64,000 nt of DNA, from NCBI RefSeq assembly GCF_021228125.1, contig NZ_JAJQQS010000006.1:372001-436000 (forward strand), written 5' to 3'. Positions 25,016 through 33,078 of this stretch are shown in pieces (position 1 is the stretch's first letter; the number at the start of each line of letters is the position of its first letter). The stretch is from Streptomyces albireticuli (GTDB lineage Bacteria; Actinomycetota; Actinomycetes; Streptomycetales; Streptomycetaceae). A program made the translations under genes and the position numbers. The notes below the pieces were generated by a model. It was given only the letters and a program-made list of their open reading frames with translations. It was not told the DNA's origin and ran no database searches.

Positions 25016-26563
25016 GTGACGGGGTTCATAGCCGGAGGGCTCGGTGACCAGGCGAGGGCGCTGGCGGCCGGCGAGGTCTCCTCGCGGGAACTGGTCGCGC
25101 GGGCGCTCCGGCGGATCGTGGAGACACAGCCGACGCTCAACGCCTTCCGCCGGGTACGGGCCTCCTCGGCCGCCGAGGAGGCCGAGGCCGCCGACCTGCG
25201 GCTGGCGGCCGGGGAGCGGCTGCCGCTGCTGGGCGTACCGGTGGCGGTGAAGGACGACATGGACCTCGCGGGCGAGCCCACGGCCTTCGGCTGCGCCGGG
25301 GACTTCTCGCCGAAGACGGCCGACAGCGAGGCCGTGCGGCGGTTACGGGCCGCCGGCGCGGTGATCGTCGGCAAGACGAACACCCCGGAGATCGGCCAGT
25401 TCCCCTTCACGGAGGGTCTCGCCTTCGGGGTGACGCGCAACCCCTGGAGCCCCGGGCACACACCGGGCGGCTCCTCCGGCGGGTCGGCGGCGGCCGTCGC
25501 CGCGGGGGTGGTGGCCGCCGCGCTGGGTTCGGACGGCGCCGGCTCGCTCCGTATACCCGCGGCCTGGACGCACCTCGTGGGGATCAAGCCGCAGCGCGGG
25601 CGGGTCTCGACCTGGCCGGAGCCCGAGGCGTTCCAGGGCATCACCTGCCACGGCCCGCTGGCCCGTACGGTCGCCGACGCGGCCCTGCTGCTGCATGTGG
25701 CGAGCGGCTCGCACGCCGGTGACCTGCACCGGCCCGCCCCCGTCGACATGCTCGGGGCGGTCGGCCGGGAGCCCGGACGGCTGCGGATAGCCCTCTCGCT
25801 GCGGCCCGCCTTCGCCGCCACGCGCCACTGGCTGGACCCCGCCGCCCGGGCGGCGACGCTACGGATCGCGGAACGGCTGGAAGCCCTGGGGCACGAGGTG
25901 ATCGAGGAGGAGCCCCGCTACGGCCTGATCGGGCTGACGTTCGTACCCCGCTCGATGGCCGGTATCCGGGAGTGGGCCGACCAGGCCCCCGACCAGGACC
26001 TTCTCGACGCCCGGACCAAGGTGAACGCCCGGCTCGGGCTGCTCCTGGGCGGGGGTGCGCTACGGGCGGCGCGCGCGGCGGAGCCGCTTCTGCGGCACCG
26101 CATCGGGGAGATCTTCGACCGCTTCGACGTGGTGCTGACGCCCAGCACGGCCGTACCGCCGCTGCGTACGGGCGAGATGGCGCACCTCTCCACGCGGCGG
26201 ACGGACAGCGCGATGATCGCGGCGTGTCCGTATTCCTGGCCGTGGAACATCCTGGGCTGGCCGGGGGTGAGCGTGCCGGCCGGCTTCACGGACGGGGGGC
26301 TTCCACTCGGGGCGCAGTTGTTGGGGCCCGGGGGTGGGGAGCCGTTGCTGATCTCGCTGGCGGGGCAGTTGGAGGACGATCTGCGGTGGTTCGAGCGGTG
26401 GCCGCCGGGGTTCGGTCCGGGGGAGGGGGCGGCGGGTTCGGGTGCCGGTGCCGGTGCGGGTGCCGGTGCCGGTGCCGGTGCGCGGGGCTCTTCCCCAGTC
26501 CCGCCCCTTCCCGAAACCGGGGCTCCGCCCCGGACCCCGGTCCTCAAACGCCGGACGGGCTGA
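25016..26563 (+). CDS. Amidase-signature enzyme with a repeat-derived tail
   Basis: 515 residues. The Ser-cisSer-Lys triad is visible: Lys in VAVKDDMDLAG, the two Ser in PGGSSGGSAAAVAAG and GSDGAGSLRIPA. The family hydrolyses amides (acyl-amides, aryl amides, mandelamide type); the substrate is unknown. GTG 25016 follows GGGGGAGGGGG. The last 45 residues are abnormal: a Gly-Ala run (GAGAGAGAGAGAG) and then about 27 residues translated from the mosaic intergenic repeat. The enzyme proper probably ends near RWPPGFGPG, so the tail arose by loss of the original stop. Confidence 0.9.
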   Translation: MTGFIAGGLGDQARALAAGEVSSRELVARALRRIVETQPTLNAFRRVRASSAAEEAEAADLRLAAGERLPLLGVPVAVKDDMDLAGEPTAFGCAGDFSPKTADSEAVRRLRAAGAVIVGKTNTPEIGQFPFTEGLAFGVTRNPWSPGHTPGGSSGGSAAAVAAGVVAAALGSDGAGSLRIPAAWTHLVGIKPQRGRVSTWPEPEAFQGITCHGPLARTVADAALLLHVASGSHAGDLHRPAPVDMLGAVGREPGRLRIALSLRPAFAATRHWLDPAARAATLRIAERLEALGHEVIEEEPRYGLIGLTFVPRSMAGIREWADQAPDQDLLDARTKVNARLGLLLGGGALRAARAAEPLLRHRIGEIFDRFDVVLTPSTAVPPLRTGEMAHLSTRRTDSAMIAACPYSWPWNILGWPGVSVPAGFTDGGLPLGAQLLGPGGGEPLLISLAGQLEDDLRWFERWPPGFGPGEGAAGSGAGAGAGAGAGAGARGSSPVPPLPETGAPPRTPVLKRRTG

Positions 26564-26710
26564 GTTGTCGCCCGGATCCGGGCGAGAAGCCGCCCCGGCG
26601 CGGCGGAAAGCCGGTCTGCGGAGAGCCGGCCTCGGGCAGGAGCGAAATCCAGCCCTGCTGGGGGCACCTCCCAGCGGTAGCTGGGGGAGATCGAGGCCAC
26701 CGCGTCACTA
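26480..26710. repeat. Mosaic intergenic repeat overlapping the amidase end
   Basis: Modules GTGCGCGGGGCTCTTCCCC, CGCCCCTTCCCGAAACCGGGG and GTCCTCAAACGCCGGACGGG match the repeat at 5640-5735. The coding frame of the amidase runs through it to 26563. The rest, up to the small gene at 26711, is non-coding. Confidence 0.8.
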
Positions 26711-26875
26711 CTACCGCGGCGCCCCGTACGACAGAAGCAGCAGCACCCCCACCGTCACCACCGGCGCGATCATGATGAGCGCGAGCCCCGCCGGGTTGCG
26801 GTGGTTGTAGACCCAACGGCTCCCGTACCGGCGGCGGGTGAAGAGTGGGCGTTCTTCCTCGTCCTCATGGCGCAT
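26711..26875 (-). CDS. Small membrane protein
   Basis: 54 residues, too short for most gene finders: RHEDEEERPLFTRRRYGSR, WVYNHRNPAG, then a hydrophobic helix (LALIMIAPVVTVGVLLLLS) and YGAPR. The acidic-then-basic start and single helix look like a real short membrane protein, and two TAG stops in tandem end it. No strong ribosome site is visible before ATG 26875. Function unknown; it stands alone between the amidase and the gluconate regulator. Confidence 0.6.
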   Translation of the reverse strand: MRHEDEEERPLFTRRRYGSRWVYNHRNPAGLALIMIAPVVTVGVLLLLSYGAPR

Positions 26876-27051
26876 GTGGCCAGGCTACGTATGCGCGTTC
26901 GACGAAGCGATGATTTTGTCGCTTATCTGATGTGCCGTGTCGCACCCGTGTCGCAGCCGGTACGGTCCGCTGACGATTCCGCGACATCGGCCGAGACGGG
27001 AATCCGGCCCTCCGGGCGTGAGCCGGAACGGAGGGCGGGGGCGGGCGCCGA

Positions 27052-27753
27052 CTACGGGGCCAGGATGTCCAGTTCCGCCATCGCCCCCGCCGTGATCTCG
27101 CGCGTCAGCGCCTCCGCCCGGGCCGCGTCCCGCTCGCGCACGGCCTCGGCGACGCGTACGTGCAGGGTGACCGCCGCCGGGTCCGGGTCGGTGAACATCA
27201 CCTGGTGCTCGGTGCGGCCGGTCAGCACCTCGGCGACGACCTCGCCGAGGCGGGCGAACATCTCGTTGCCGGAGGCGCGCAGGATCACCCGGTGGAACGC
27301 GACGTCGTGCACCAGGTAACCGGCCAGCTGCTGGCCGCGTGAGGTGGCGACCATGCCGAGGGCGTGTTCCGTGAGCTCCGCGCACTGCTCGGGGGTGGCC
27401 AGGCGGGCGGCGAGGCCCGCCGCCACGGGTTCCACGGCCGAGCGCAGCACGGTCAGCGAACGCAGCTGGCGCGGCCGGTCGGCGCCGGCCAGCCGCCAGC
27501 GGATCACCTGCGGGTCGTAGACGTTCCACTCCTCGGTGGGGAGTACGGTCACGCCGACCCGGCGCCGGGACGAGACCAGCCGCATGGACTCCAGGACGCG
27601 GACCGCCTCACGGATGACGGTGCGCGAGACGTCGAACCGTTCCTCCAGCTCGTCCGTGCGCAGGACCGTGCCCGGTCCGTACTCGCCTGCCGTGATCGCG
27701 GGCCCGAGGGACTCCAGCACGCGCGCGTGCAGCCCCTGCCCCTGGTTCTCCAT
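27052..27753 (-). CDS. gntR: FadR-subfamily GntR regulator (gluconate repressor)
   Basis: 233 residues. The winged helix-turn-helix is at the N-terminus (LRTDELEERFDVSRTVIREAVRVLESM, then SSRRRVGVTVL). The all-helical FCD ligand-binding domain follows, with metal/ligand residues in AGYLVHDVAFHRVILRASGN. It is divergent from the gluconate kinase and permease genes, so it most likely represses them and is released by gluconate or its phosphate. The symbol is given by context; sugar-acid specificity is inferred. Confidence 0.88.
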   Translation of the reverse strand: MENQGQGLHARVLESLGPAITAGEYGPGTVLRTDELEERFDVSRTVIREAVRVLESMRLVSSRRRVGVTVLPTEEWNVYDPQVIRWRLAGADRPRQLRSLTVLRSAVEPVAAGLAARLATPEQCAELTEHALGMVATSRGQQLAGYLVHDVAFHRVILRASGNEMFARLGEVVAEVLTGRTEHQVMFTDPDPAAVTLHVRVAEAVRERDAARAEALTREITAGAMAELDILAP

Positions 27754-27818
27754 GGGGTCAGCCTACGTTTCCCCAGCTCCCTCAATTAAGTATGACTTTT
27801 AGGTCACGAAGTCTTGAA

Positions 27819-27827
27819 TACGTCGTA
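27819..27827. promoter_or_regulatory. Small inverted repeat in the gnt intergenic region
   Basis: TACG-T-CGTA lies in the AT-richer gap between the divergent gntR and gntK genes. Short, but placed where the FadR-type repressor would bind. Confidence 0.3.
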
Positions 27828-27891
27828 CCAATGAGCTTGAGTGAGCCGCATCGCCAATGGCGTCGAGGTCGACGAGGACAACGAGGTAGCG

Positions 27892-28434
27892 ATGCAGGCC
27901 CCCCACGCCCCGAACACCCCCCACCCCCATGAGGCCGGCCCCCGCGTCGTGGCCGTCATGGGAGTTTCCGGCACGGGCAAGACCACCATCGGGCCGCTGG
28001 TGGCCCGGGCCCTCGGCGTCCCCTACGCCGAGGGCGACGACTTCCACCCGGCCGCCAACATCGCCAAGATGTCCTCGGGCACCCCGCTCGACGACGCCGA
28101 CCGCGCCCCCTGGCTGGACGCCATCGGGGCCTGGGCGCACAGCCGCGCCGGGCTCGGCGGGGTCGTGAGCTGCTCCGCCCTCAAGCGCGCCTACCGCGAC
28201 CGGCTCCGCGCCGCCGCCCCCGGCATCGTCTTCCTGCACCTCACCGGCGACCGCCCGCTGATCGCCGAGCGCATGGCGGCCCGCAAGGGCCACTTCATGA
28301 CCGGCCGGCTCCTGGACTCGCAGTTCGCGACCCTGGAGCCGCTCGACGCGGACGAGGCGGGCGTCGCCGTGGACGTCACGCCCGGCCCCGAGGCCATCGC
28401 CGAACGGGCCACCGCCGCGCTGCGGCGCCTCTAG
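27892..28434 (+). CDS. gntK: Gluconokinase
   Basis: 180 residues, typical size. The P-loop is GVSGTGKTT, followed by AEGDDFHPAANIAKMSSGTPL, the gluconate-kinase signature, and CSALKRAYRDRLR. It phosphorylates gluconate to 6-phosphogluconate, feeding the pentose phosphate pathway. ATG 27892 is chosen because GAGG lies 5 bases upstream; GTG 27841 would add 17 residues. It forms an operon with the permease 35 bp downstream and is divergent from the FadR-type regulator. Confidence 0.95.
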   Translation: MQAPHAPNTPHPHEAGPRVVAVMGVSGTGKTTIGPLVARALGVPYAEGDDFHPAANIAKMSSGTPLDDADRAPWLDAIGAWAHSRAGLGGVVSCSALKRAYRDRLRAAAPGIVFLHLTGDRPLIAERMAARKGHFMTGRLLDSQFATLEPLDADEAGVAVDVTPGPEAIAERATAALRRL

Positions 28435-28469
28435 CAACCTCCCCCCGAATCCCCCCTTAGGAAGCCCCC

Positions 28470-29867
28470 GTGAGCACTCTCAGCGTCGAGATGCTGGCCG
28501 CGGCCCCCGCCGGACCGATCACCTCGGCGGGCCATGCCCAGCTGGGCATCGCGGTCCTCGTCGGCATCGCCGTCATCGTCCTCCTCATCACCCGCCTCAA
28601 GCTGCACGCCTTCCTGGCCCTGACCATCGGCTCGCTGGTGCTCGGCGCGGCCGCGGGCGCGCCCCTGGACAAGGGCATCGCCAGCTTCACGACCGGCCTC
28701 GGCTCGACCGTCGCGGGCGTCGGCGTCCTCATCGCGCTCGGCGCGATCCTCGGCAAGCTGCTCGCCGACTCCGGGGGCGCCGACCAGATCGTCGACACGA
28801 TCCTCGCCAAGGCCGGGACGCGTTCCATGCCCTGGGCGATGGTGCTGATCGCGGGCGTCATCGGGCTCCCGCTCTTCTTCGAGGTCGGGATCGTGCTGCT
28901 GATCCCGGTGGTGCTGCTGGTCGCCAAGCGCGGCAACCACTCCCTGATGCGCATCGGCATCCCCGCCCTGGCCGGTCTCTCCGTGATGCACGGTCTGGTG
29001 CCGCCGCACCCCGGGCCGCTGGCCGCCATCGACGCCATCGGCGCCGATCTCGGCGTGACCCTGGCGCTCGGCGTCCTCGTCGCCGTCCCGACCGCCGTCA
29101 TCGCCGGGCCGCTGTTCGCCCGTCTCGCCGCGCGCTGGGTCGACATCGCCCCGCCCGAGAAGCTGATCCCCCAGCGGCCCTCCGAGGAGCTGGAGCGCCG
29201 CCCGAGCTTCGCGGTCACCGTCGGCACCGTGCTGCTGCCCGTCGTGCTCATGCTCGTCAAGGCGCTCGTCGACGTCGTCGTGGACGACCCCAAGGACCAT
29301 GTCCAGCGTGTGACCGACGTGATCGGCTCCCCGCTGATAGCACTGCTCTCCGCCGTCCTCGTCGGGCTGTTCACCCTCGGCCGGGCCGCCGGCTTCGGCC
29401 GTGACCGGCTCGCCACGACCGTGGAGAAGTCGCTGGTGCCGATCGCCGGCATCCTGCTGATCGTCGGCGCCGGCGGCGGCTTCAAGCAGACCCTCGTCGA
29501 CATCGGCGTCGGTCGGATGATCATGGACATCTCCGAGGAGTGGTCGGTCTCGGCCCTGCTGCTGGCCTGGCTGATCGCCGTCGGCATCCGGCTCGCGACC
29601 GGCTCCGCGACCGTCGCCACGATCTCGGCGGCCGGGCTGGTGGCCCCGCTCGCGGCCGATATGAGCACGACGCATGCGGCGCTGCTGGTGCTGGCGGTGG
29701 GTGCGGGTTCGCTGTTCTTCAGCCACGTGAACGATGCGGGGTTCTGGATGGTGAAGGAGTACTTCGGGATGAGCGTGGGGCAGACGATCAAGACGTGGTC
29801 GCTGATGGAGACGGTGATCTCTGTGGTGTCGCTGGGGTTTGTGATGCTGCTGTCGCTGGTGCTTTAG
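28470..29867 (+). CDS. gntP: Gluconate:H+ symporter, GntP family
   Basis: 465 residues with 12-14 hydrophobic helices. GntP-family landmarks include GLPLFFEVGIVLLIPVVLLV, LSVMHGLVPPHPGPLAAI, RLATGSATVATISAAGLVAP and SLFFSHVNDAGFWMVKEYFG. It imports gluconate, coupled to protons, for the kinase encoded just upstream. GTG 28470 has AGGA upstream. Ordinary full-length member. The last 60 codons use slightly more G-ending Val/Leu codons, without a frame change. Confidence 0.95.
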   Translation: MSTLSVEMLAAAPAGPITSAGHAQLGIAVLVGIAVIVLLITRLKLHAFLALTIGSLVLGAAAGAPLDKGIASFTTGLGSTVAGVGVLIALGAILGKLLADSGGADQIVDTILAKAGTRSMPWAMVLIAGVIGLPLFFEVGIVLLIPVVLLVAKRGNHSLMRIGIPALAGLSVMHGLVPPHPGPLAAIDAIGADLGVTLALGVLVAVPTAVIAGPLFARLAARWVDIAPPEKLIPQRPSEELERRPSFAVTVGTVLLPVVLMLVKALVDVVVDDPKDHVQRVTDVIGSPLIALLSAVLVGLFTLGRAAGFGRDRLATTVEKSLVPIAGILLIVGAGGGFKQTLVDIGVGRMIMDISEEWSVSALLLAWLIAVGIRLATGSATVATISAAGLVAPLAADMSTTHAALLVLAVGAGSLFFSHVNDAGFWMVKEYFGMSVGQTIKTWSLMETVISVVSLGFVMLLSLVL

Positions 29868-29914
29868 CCGTTGGCCCTGGGGGTGGGCGGGTTTCGGGGC
29901 GGGTGAGGGGTGGG

Positions 29915-30545
29915 GTGCCGCTGCGCGGGGCCTTTCCCCTCCCCGCCCCTTCCCGTAACCGGGGGCTCCGCCCCCGGGCCCCCGGGTGGGTGGGCGACGC
30001 CCGGGCCTCCGGGTGGGCGACCCCGGGCCCCCGGTGAGCGACGCGCGCTCGGACCCCCGGGTGGGCGACGCTCGGGCCTCCGGGTGGGTGGGCGACGCCC
30101 GGGCCCCGGGTGGGCAACGCCCGGGCCCCCTGGGCGGGCGGCCCCGGGTCTCCGGGTGGGCGACCCCCGGGCCCCAGGTGAGCGACGCGCGCTCCGGCCC
30201 CCGGGTGGGCGACGCCCGGGCCTCCGGGTGGGCGACGGCCGGACCCCCGGGCGGGCGACCCCCGGACCCCTGGGCCCGGGGCGGTGGCCCTCCGGGCGGG
30301 CGACCCCCGGCGGTCGGGCCTCTGGCGATCGGCTCCCGGGCAGCGGTGTGCTCCAGGTGCCTGGGCGGGCCGGTAATCCCGAACCGGAACAGGTCGAGGT
30401 TCCTTCTGGGGCGGGCACCGTCCGGCCGGTCGGGAACAAGCCTGTCCGGAGCGGGGGCGCGCCGCGCGGTAGCGCGGAAGGGGGCCCGGGGGCTCGCCCC
30501 CGGTTCGGGAAGGGGCGGGTCGGGGAAAGGCCCCGCGGGTAACCC
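29915..30545. repeat. Repeat-filled intergenic region
   Basis: No gene in 29868-30552. The ends carry mosaic-repeat blocks (GTGCCGCTGCGCGGGGCC at 29918, CGGGAAGGGGCGGGTCGGGG near 30505). The middle (about 29985-30320) is a degenerate tandem array of GGGTGGGCGACGCCCGGGCC units with spacings of about 18-27 bp. It can form many alternative hairpins. Confidence 0.85.
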
Positions 30546-30552
30546 GGTCCCC

Positions 30553-32133
30553 TCAGCCCGCTACCGCCACCGCCCTCACATACGCCGCCACGTCCCCCAC
30601 CTCGTCCGTCGCCAGCCCCACGTACCCGTCCGGCCGGATCAGGAAGAGCCCCGAGCCGTACGCCGTCTTCGCGTGGCCGCCCGTGTCGTGCAGGTCCGCG
30701 TCCGGGCCGCCCACGCGGTACGTGCGGAGCCACGGGGCGGCCGGGAGCGGCTGCCGGGGCGGCTCGCCCGTGAGGTCCAGCAGGGTGAAGTGCGGGCCCC
30801 GGAAGGCGTCGAAGAGCCGGACCTCCGCGCCGGAGGCGTCCACGCACGGCGCGTCCGGCGCCCGGTCGCCCGCCCGCAGGGCCCCCTCCGGGACGTCCCG
30901 CCGCGTCTCCCGGGTGAGCGGGCTCTCCCGGTAGTGCAGGCTCAGCTGGAGGGTCTCCGGGCCCCGGCGGTGCAGGCCGTCCTCCGAGTGCGCCCGGTCG
31001 TCGGCGTGCACGCTCGTGCTCAGCCCCAGCACATCGGCGGCCACCCGCACCCGCTCCGTGTCATAGCTGTCAAGCAGCGCGTCGGGCGCGCCGTGCCGCA
31101 GCACCGCGCCCAGCTTCCAGCCCAGGTTGTACGCGTCCTGGACGCTGGTGTTCAGCCCCTGGCCGCCCGCCGGGGAGTGGATGTGCGCCGCGTCCCCGGC
31201 GAGGAACACCCGCCCCGTGCGGAACCGCTCGGCCATCGCCGCCCGCGCCCGGTACACCGAGGCCCATGTCACCTCTCCCACCCGCAGCCCCGGCAGCCCC
31301 GTCCGCCGCTCCAGGAGGGCGAGCAGCGCCTCCGGTGTGGCGTCGCGGGTGACCTCCGGCTCGTACGTCACGTCCTCGAACCTGGCGATGACCTGGAACG
31401 TCTCCGCCCCCTCCAGCGACCGCACGGCCAGCAGCCCGCCCTCCGCCTTCGGCCACATGTGCCAGTGCCCGCGGTCGACGCCCTCCAGCACCGCGTCCGC
31501 GATCAGCACCGGGCGCGGATCGACCGGCTCCCCGGTGAAGGGGACGCCGAGCGCCTTGCGCACCGCGCTGCGCCCGCCGTCCGCCCCGACGAGATAGCCC
31601 GCTCGCACGGTCTCCTCCGAGCCGTCCGCACGCCGCAGCGTCGCCGTGACCCCGTCCCCGTCCTGACTGAACCCCGTCATCTCGGTGCTGAAGTCCACCG
31701 CGCCGCCCAGGTCTTCCAGCCGGCCGTACAGCACCTCCACCGTGCGCCACTGCGGCAGCATCAGCAGCTCGGGATACGGCGTGGCCGGCCCGGCCGCCGC
31801 CCGGTGGACGAGATCCCGCTCGCGGACCCGCTCCGGGCCCTCCCAGATCTGCACCAGCGGGCACGGCCCGCCCACCGCCCGGAGCGCGTCCACCGCGCCC
31901 AGATCGTCGAGCACCTCCAGGGTGCGGGGCTGGATGCCCACGCCGCGCGAGCCGGGGAATCCCCGCTCGGAGCGCTCCACGACCCGGTGGCGGATGCCGC
32001 GCCGGGCGAGGTCGATGGCAAGGACGAGGCCGGTGGGGCCGGCGCCGGCGATGAGCACCTCGACATCACCGGCGGCGCCCACGGTGCCGACTGTGCTCAC
32101 GGCGTCCATGGCAGCAGGAACGACAGCGTTCAT
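30553..32133 (-). CDS. FAD-dependent aromatic monooxygenase (PHBH fold)
   Basis: 526 residues. FAD-binding GAGPTGLVLAIDLARRG, the DG motif VGADGGRSAVRKALG and the second FAD motif FLAGDAAHIHSPAGGQGLNT are all intact. The C-terminal thioredoxin-like domain (DLTGEPPRQ ... FLIRPDGYVGLAT) is that of polyketide and drug hydroxylases, including rifampicin monooxygenases. ATG 32133 follows AAGGAG, which overlaps the operator at 32145. It is divergent from a TetR gene, the usual layout of an inducible detoxification enzyme. The substrate is unknown. Confidence 0.92.
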   Translation of the reverse strand: MNAVVPAAMDAVSTVGTVGAAGDVEVLIAGAGPTGLVLAIDLARRGIRHRVVERSERGFPGSRGVGIQPRTLEVLDDLGAVDALRAVGGPCPLVQIWEGPERVRERDLVHRAAAGPATPYPELLMLPQWRTVEVLYGRLEDLGGAVDFSTEMTGFSQDGDGVTATLRRADGSEETVRAGYLVGADGGRSAVRKALGVPFTGEPVDPRPVLIADAVLEGVDRGHWHMWPKAEGGLLAVRSLEGAETFQVIARFEDVTYEPEVTRDATPEALLALLERRTGLPGLRVGEVTWASVYRARAAMAERFRTGRVFLAGDAAHIHSPAGGQGLNTSVQDAYNLGWKLGAVLRHGAPDALLDSYDTERVRVAADVLGLSTSVHADDRAHSEDGLHRRGPETLQLSLHYRESPLTRETRRDVPEGALRAGDRAPDAPCVDASGAEVRLFDAFRGPHFTLLDLTGEPPRQPLPAAPWLRTYRVGGPDADLHDTGGHAKTAYGSGLFLIRPDGYVGLATDEVGDVAAYVRAVAVAG

Positions 32134-32144
32134 GAATCCCGCTC

Positions 32145-32159
32145 CTTAACGTTGTTAAG
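32145..32159. promoter_or_regulatory. Operator CTTAAC-GTT-GTTAAG
   Basis: A perfect 6-bp-arm palindrome between the divergent monooxygenase and TetR genes, touching the monooxygenase ribosome site. A further GTTAAG half-site is at 32191-32196, just before the TetR start. It is a likely binding site of the TetR protein. Confidence 0.65.
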
Positions 32160-32204
32160 TTCGCTCTGCCCCCAGCGTGAACTGAACACCGTTAAGCTGT
32201 CAAG

Positions 32205-32990
32205 GTGGCAACTCGAATCGACCGTGCCCTGGTGGCGGACACCGCCCTGCGCCTGCTGAACGAAGTGGGCCTCGAAGGCCTGACCCTGCGCCGGATCGCC
32301 AAGGAGCTCGACGTCCAGGCCCCGGCGCTCTACTGGCACTTCAAGAACAAGCAGGAGCTGCTGGACGAGGTGGCGACGGAGATGTTCCGCCGCATGGCCG
32401 TCCCCATCGCGGAGGCCGAAGGGGCCACCTGGCAGGAGCACCTGGCCGCCGCCATCCGCGAAGTGCGCCGCTTCCTGCTCGGCTACCGCGACGGCGCCAA
32501 GGTCTTCAGCGGCACCCGCTACACCGACTCCGGCCACGCCACCCCGCTGGAGGAGATGCTCCGCTTCTGCGTCGACGCCGGATTCACCCCACGCGCCGCC
32601 GCCCGCGCCTGGTTCACCGTGACCACGTACACCGTCGGCTACGTCATAGAGGAGCAGTCCGTCTATCCCGTGCCCGGCGGGGGGCGCGACCCCATCTACG
32701 AGCCGGAGGCGCGCGCCCGCAGGCTCGCGGGGCACCCGCTCGCCACCGAGGCCGGCATGGAGTTCTTCGAGGACCTCGACGCGGGCTACGAGGACGGGCT
32801 GCGCGCCGTCATCGCCGGCATCGAGGTGACGTTGCTGCCCGGGCCGGAGAGCCGACCCGCCCCGGGGGCCGGGGGGAGCCGATCCGCCTCGGGGGCCGGG
32901 GAGAGCCGACCCGCCCCGGGGTCCGAGGAGAGCCGACCCGCCTCGGAGTCCGAAGAGTGCCGATCTGCCCCGGAGCTCGAAAAGGGCTGA
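32205..32990 (+). CDS. TetR-family repressor (TetR_C type)
   Basis: 261 residues. The N-terminal helix-turn-helix (EGLTLRRIAKELDVQAPALYWHFKNKQELLDEV) is nearly that of classical TetR. The ligand domain follows (GTRYTDSGHATPLEEMLRFCVDAGF, AWFTVTTYTVGYVIEEQSV). The natural protein seems to end near IAGIEVTLLPG (about residue 212); the last 48 residues come from a 27-bp tandem repeat. It probably represses the divergent monooxygenase gene and itself. Start GTG 32205. Confidence 0.92.
   Translation: MATRIDRALVADTALRLLNEVGLEGLTLRRIAKELDVQAPALYWHFKNKQELLDEVATEMFRRMAVPIAEAEGATWQEHLAAAIREVRRFLLGYRDGAKVFSGTRYTDSGHATPLEEMLRFCVDAGFTPRAAARAWFTVTTYTVGYVIEEQSVYPVPGGGRDPIYEPEARARRLAGHPLATEAGMEFFEDLDAGYEDGLRAVIAGIEVTLLPGPESRPAPGAGGSRSASGAGESRPAPGSEESRPASESEECRSAPELEKG
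32847..32981 (+). repeat. 27-bp in-frame tandem repeat at the TetR end
   Basis: Five 27-bp units encode nine-residue repeats of the type ESRPAPGAG. They form the C-terminal tail, and degenerate copies continue past the stop to about 33040. Confidence 0.9.
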
Positions 32991-33078
32991 TCCGCCCGGG
33001 CCCGGAAAGGTCGGCCCCGGGCCCGGAAAGGGCTGACCCCAGGCCCGAAAGGCCCGCCCACCCCGGGACCCGCCCCCG

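Noticed and set aside
29985..30320. CRISPR array
   Set aside because: The units are degenerate, of varying spacing, with no unique spacers and no cas genes.
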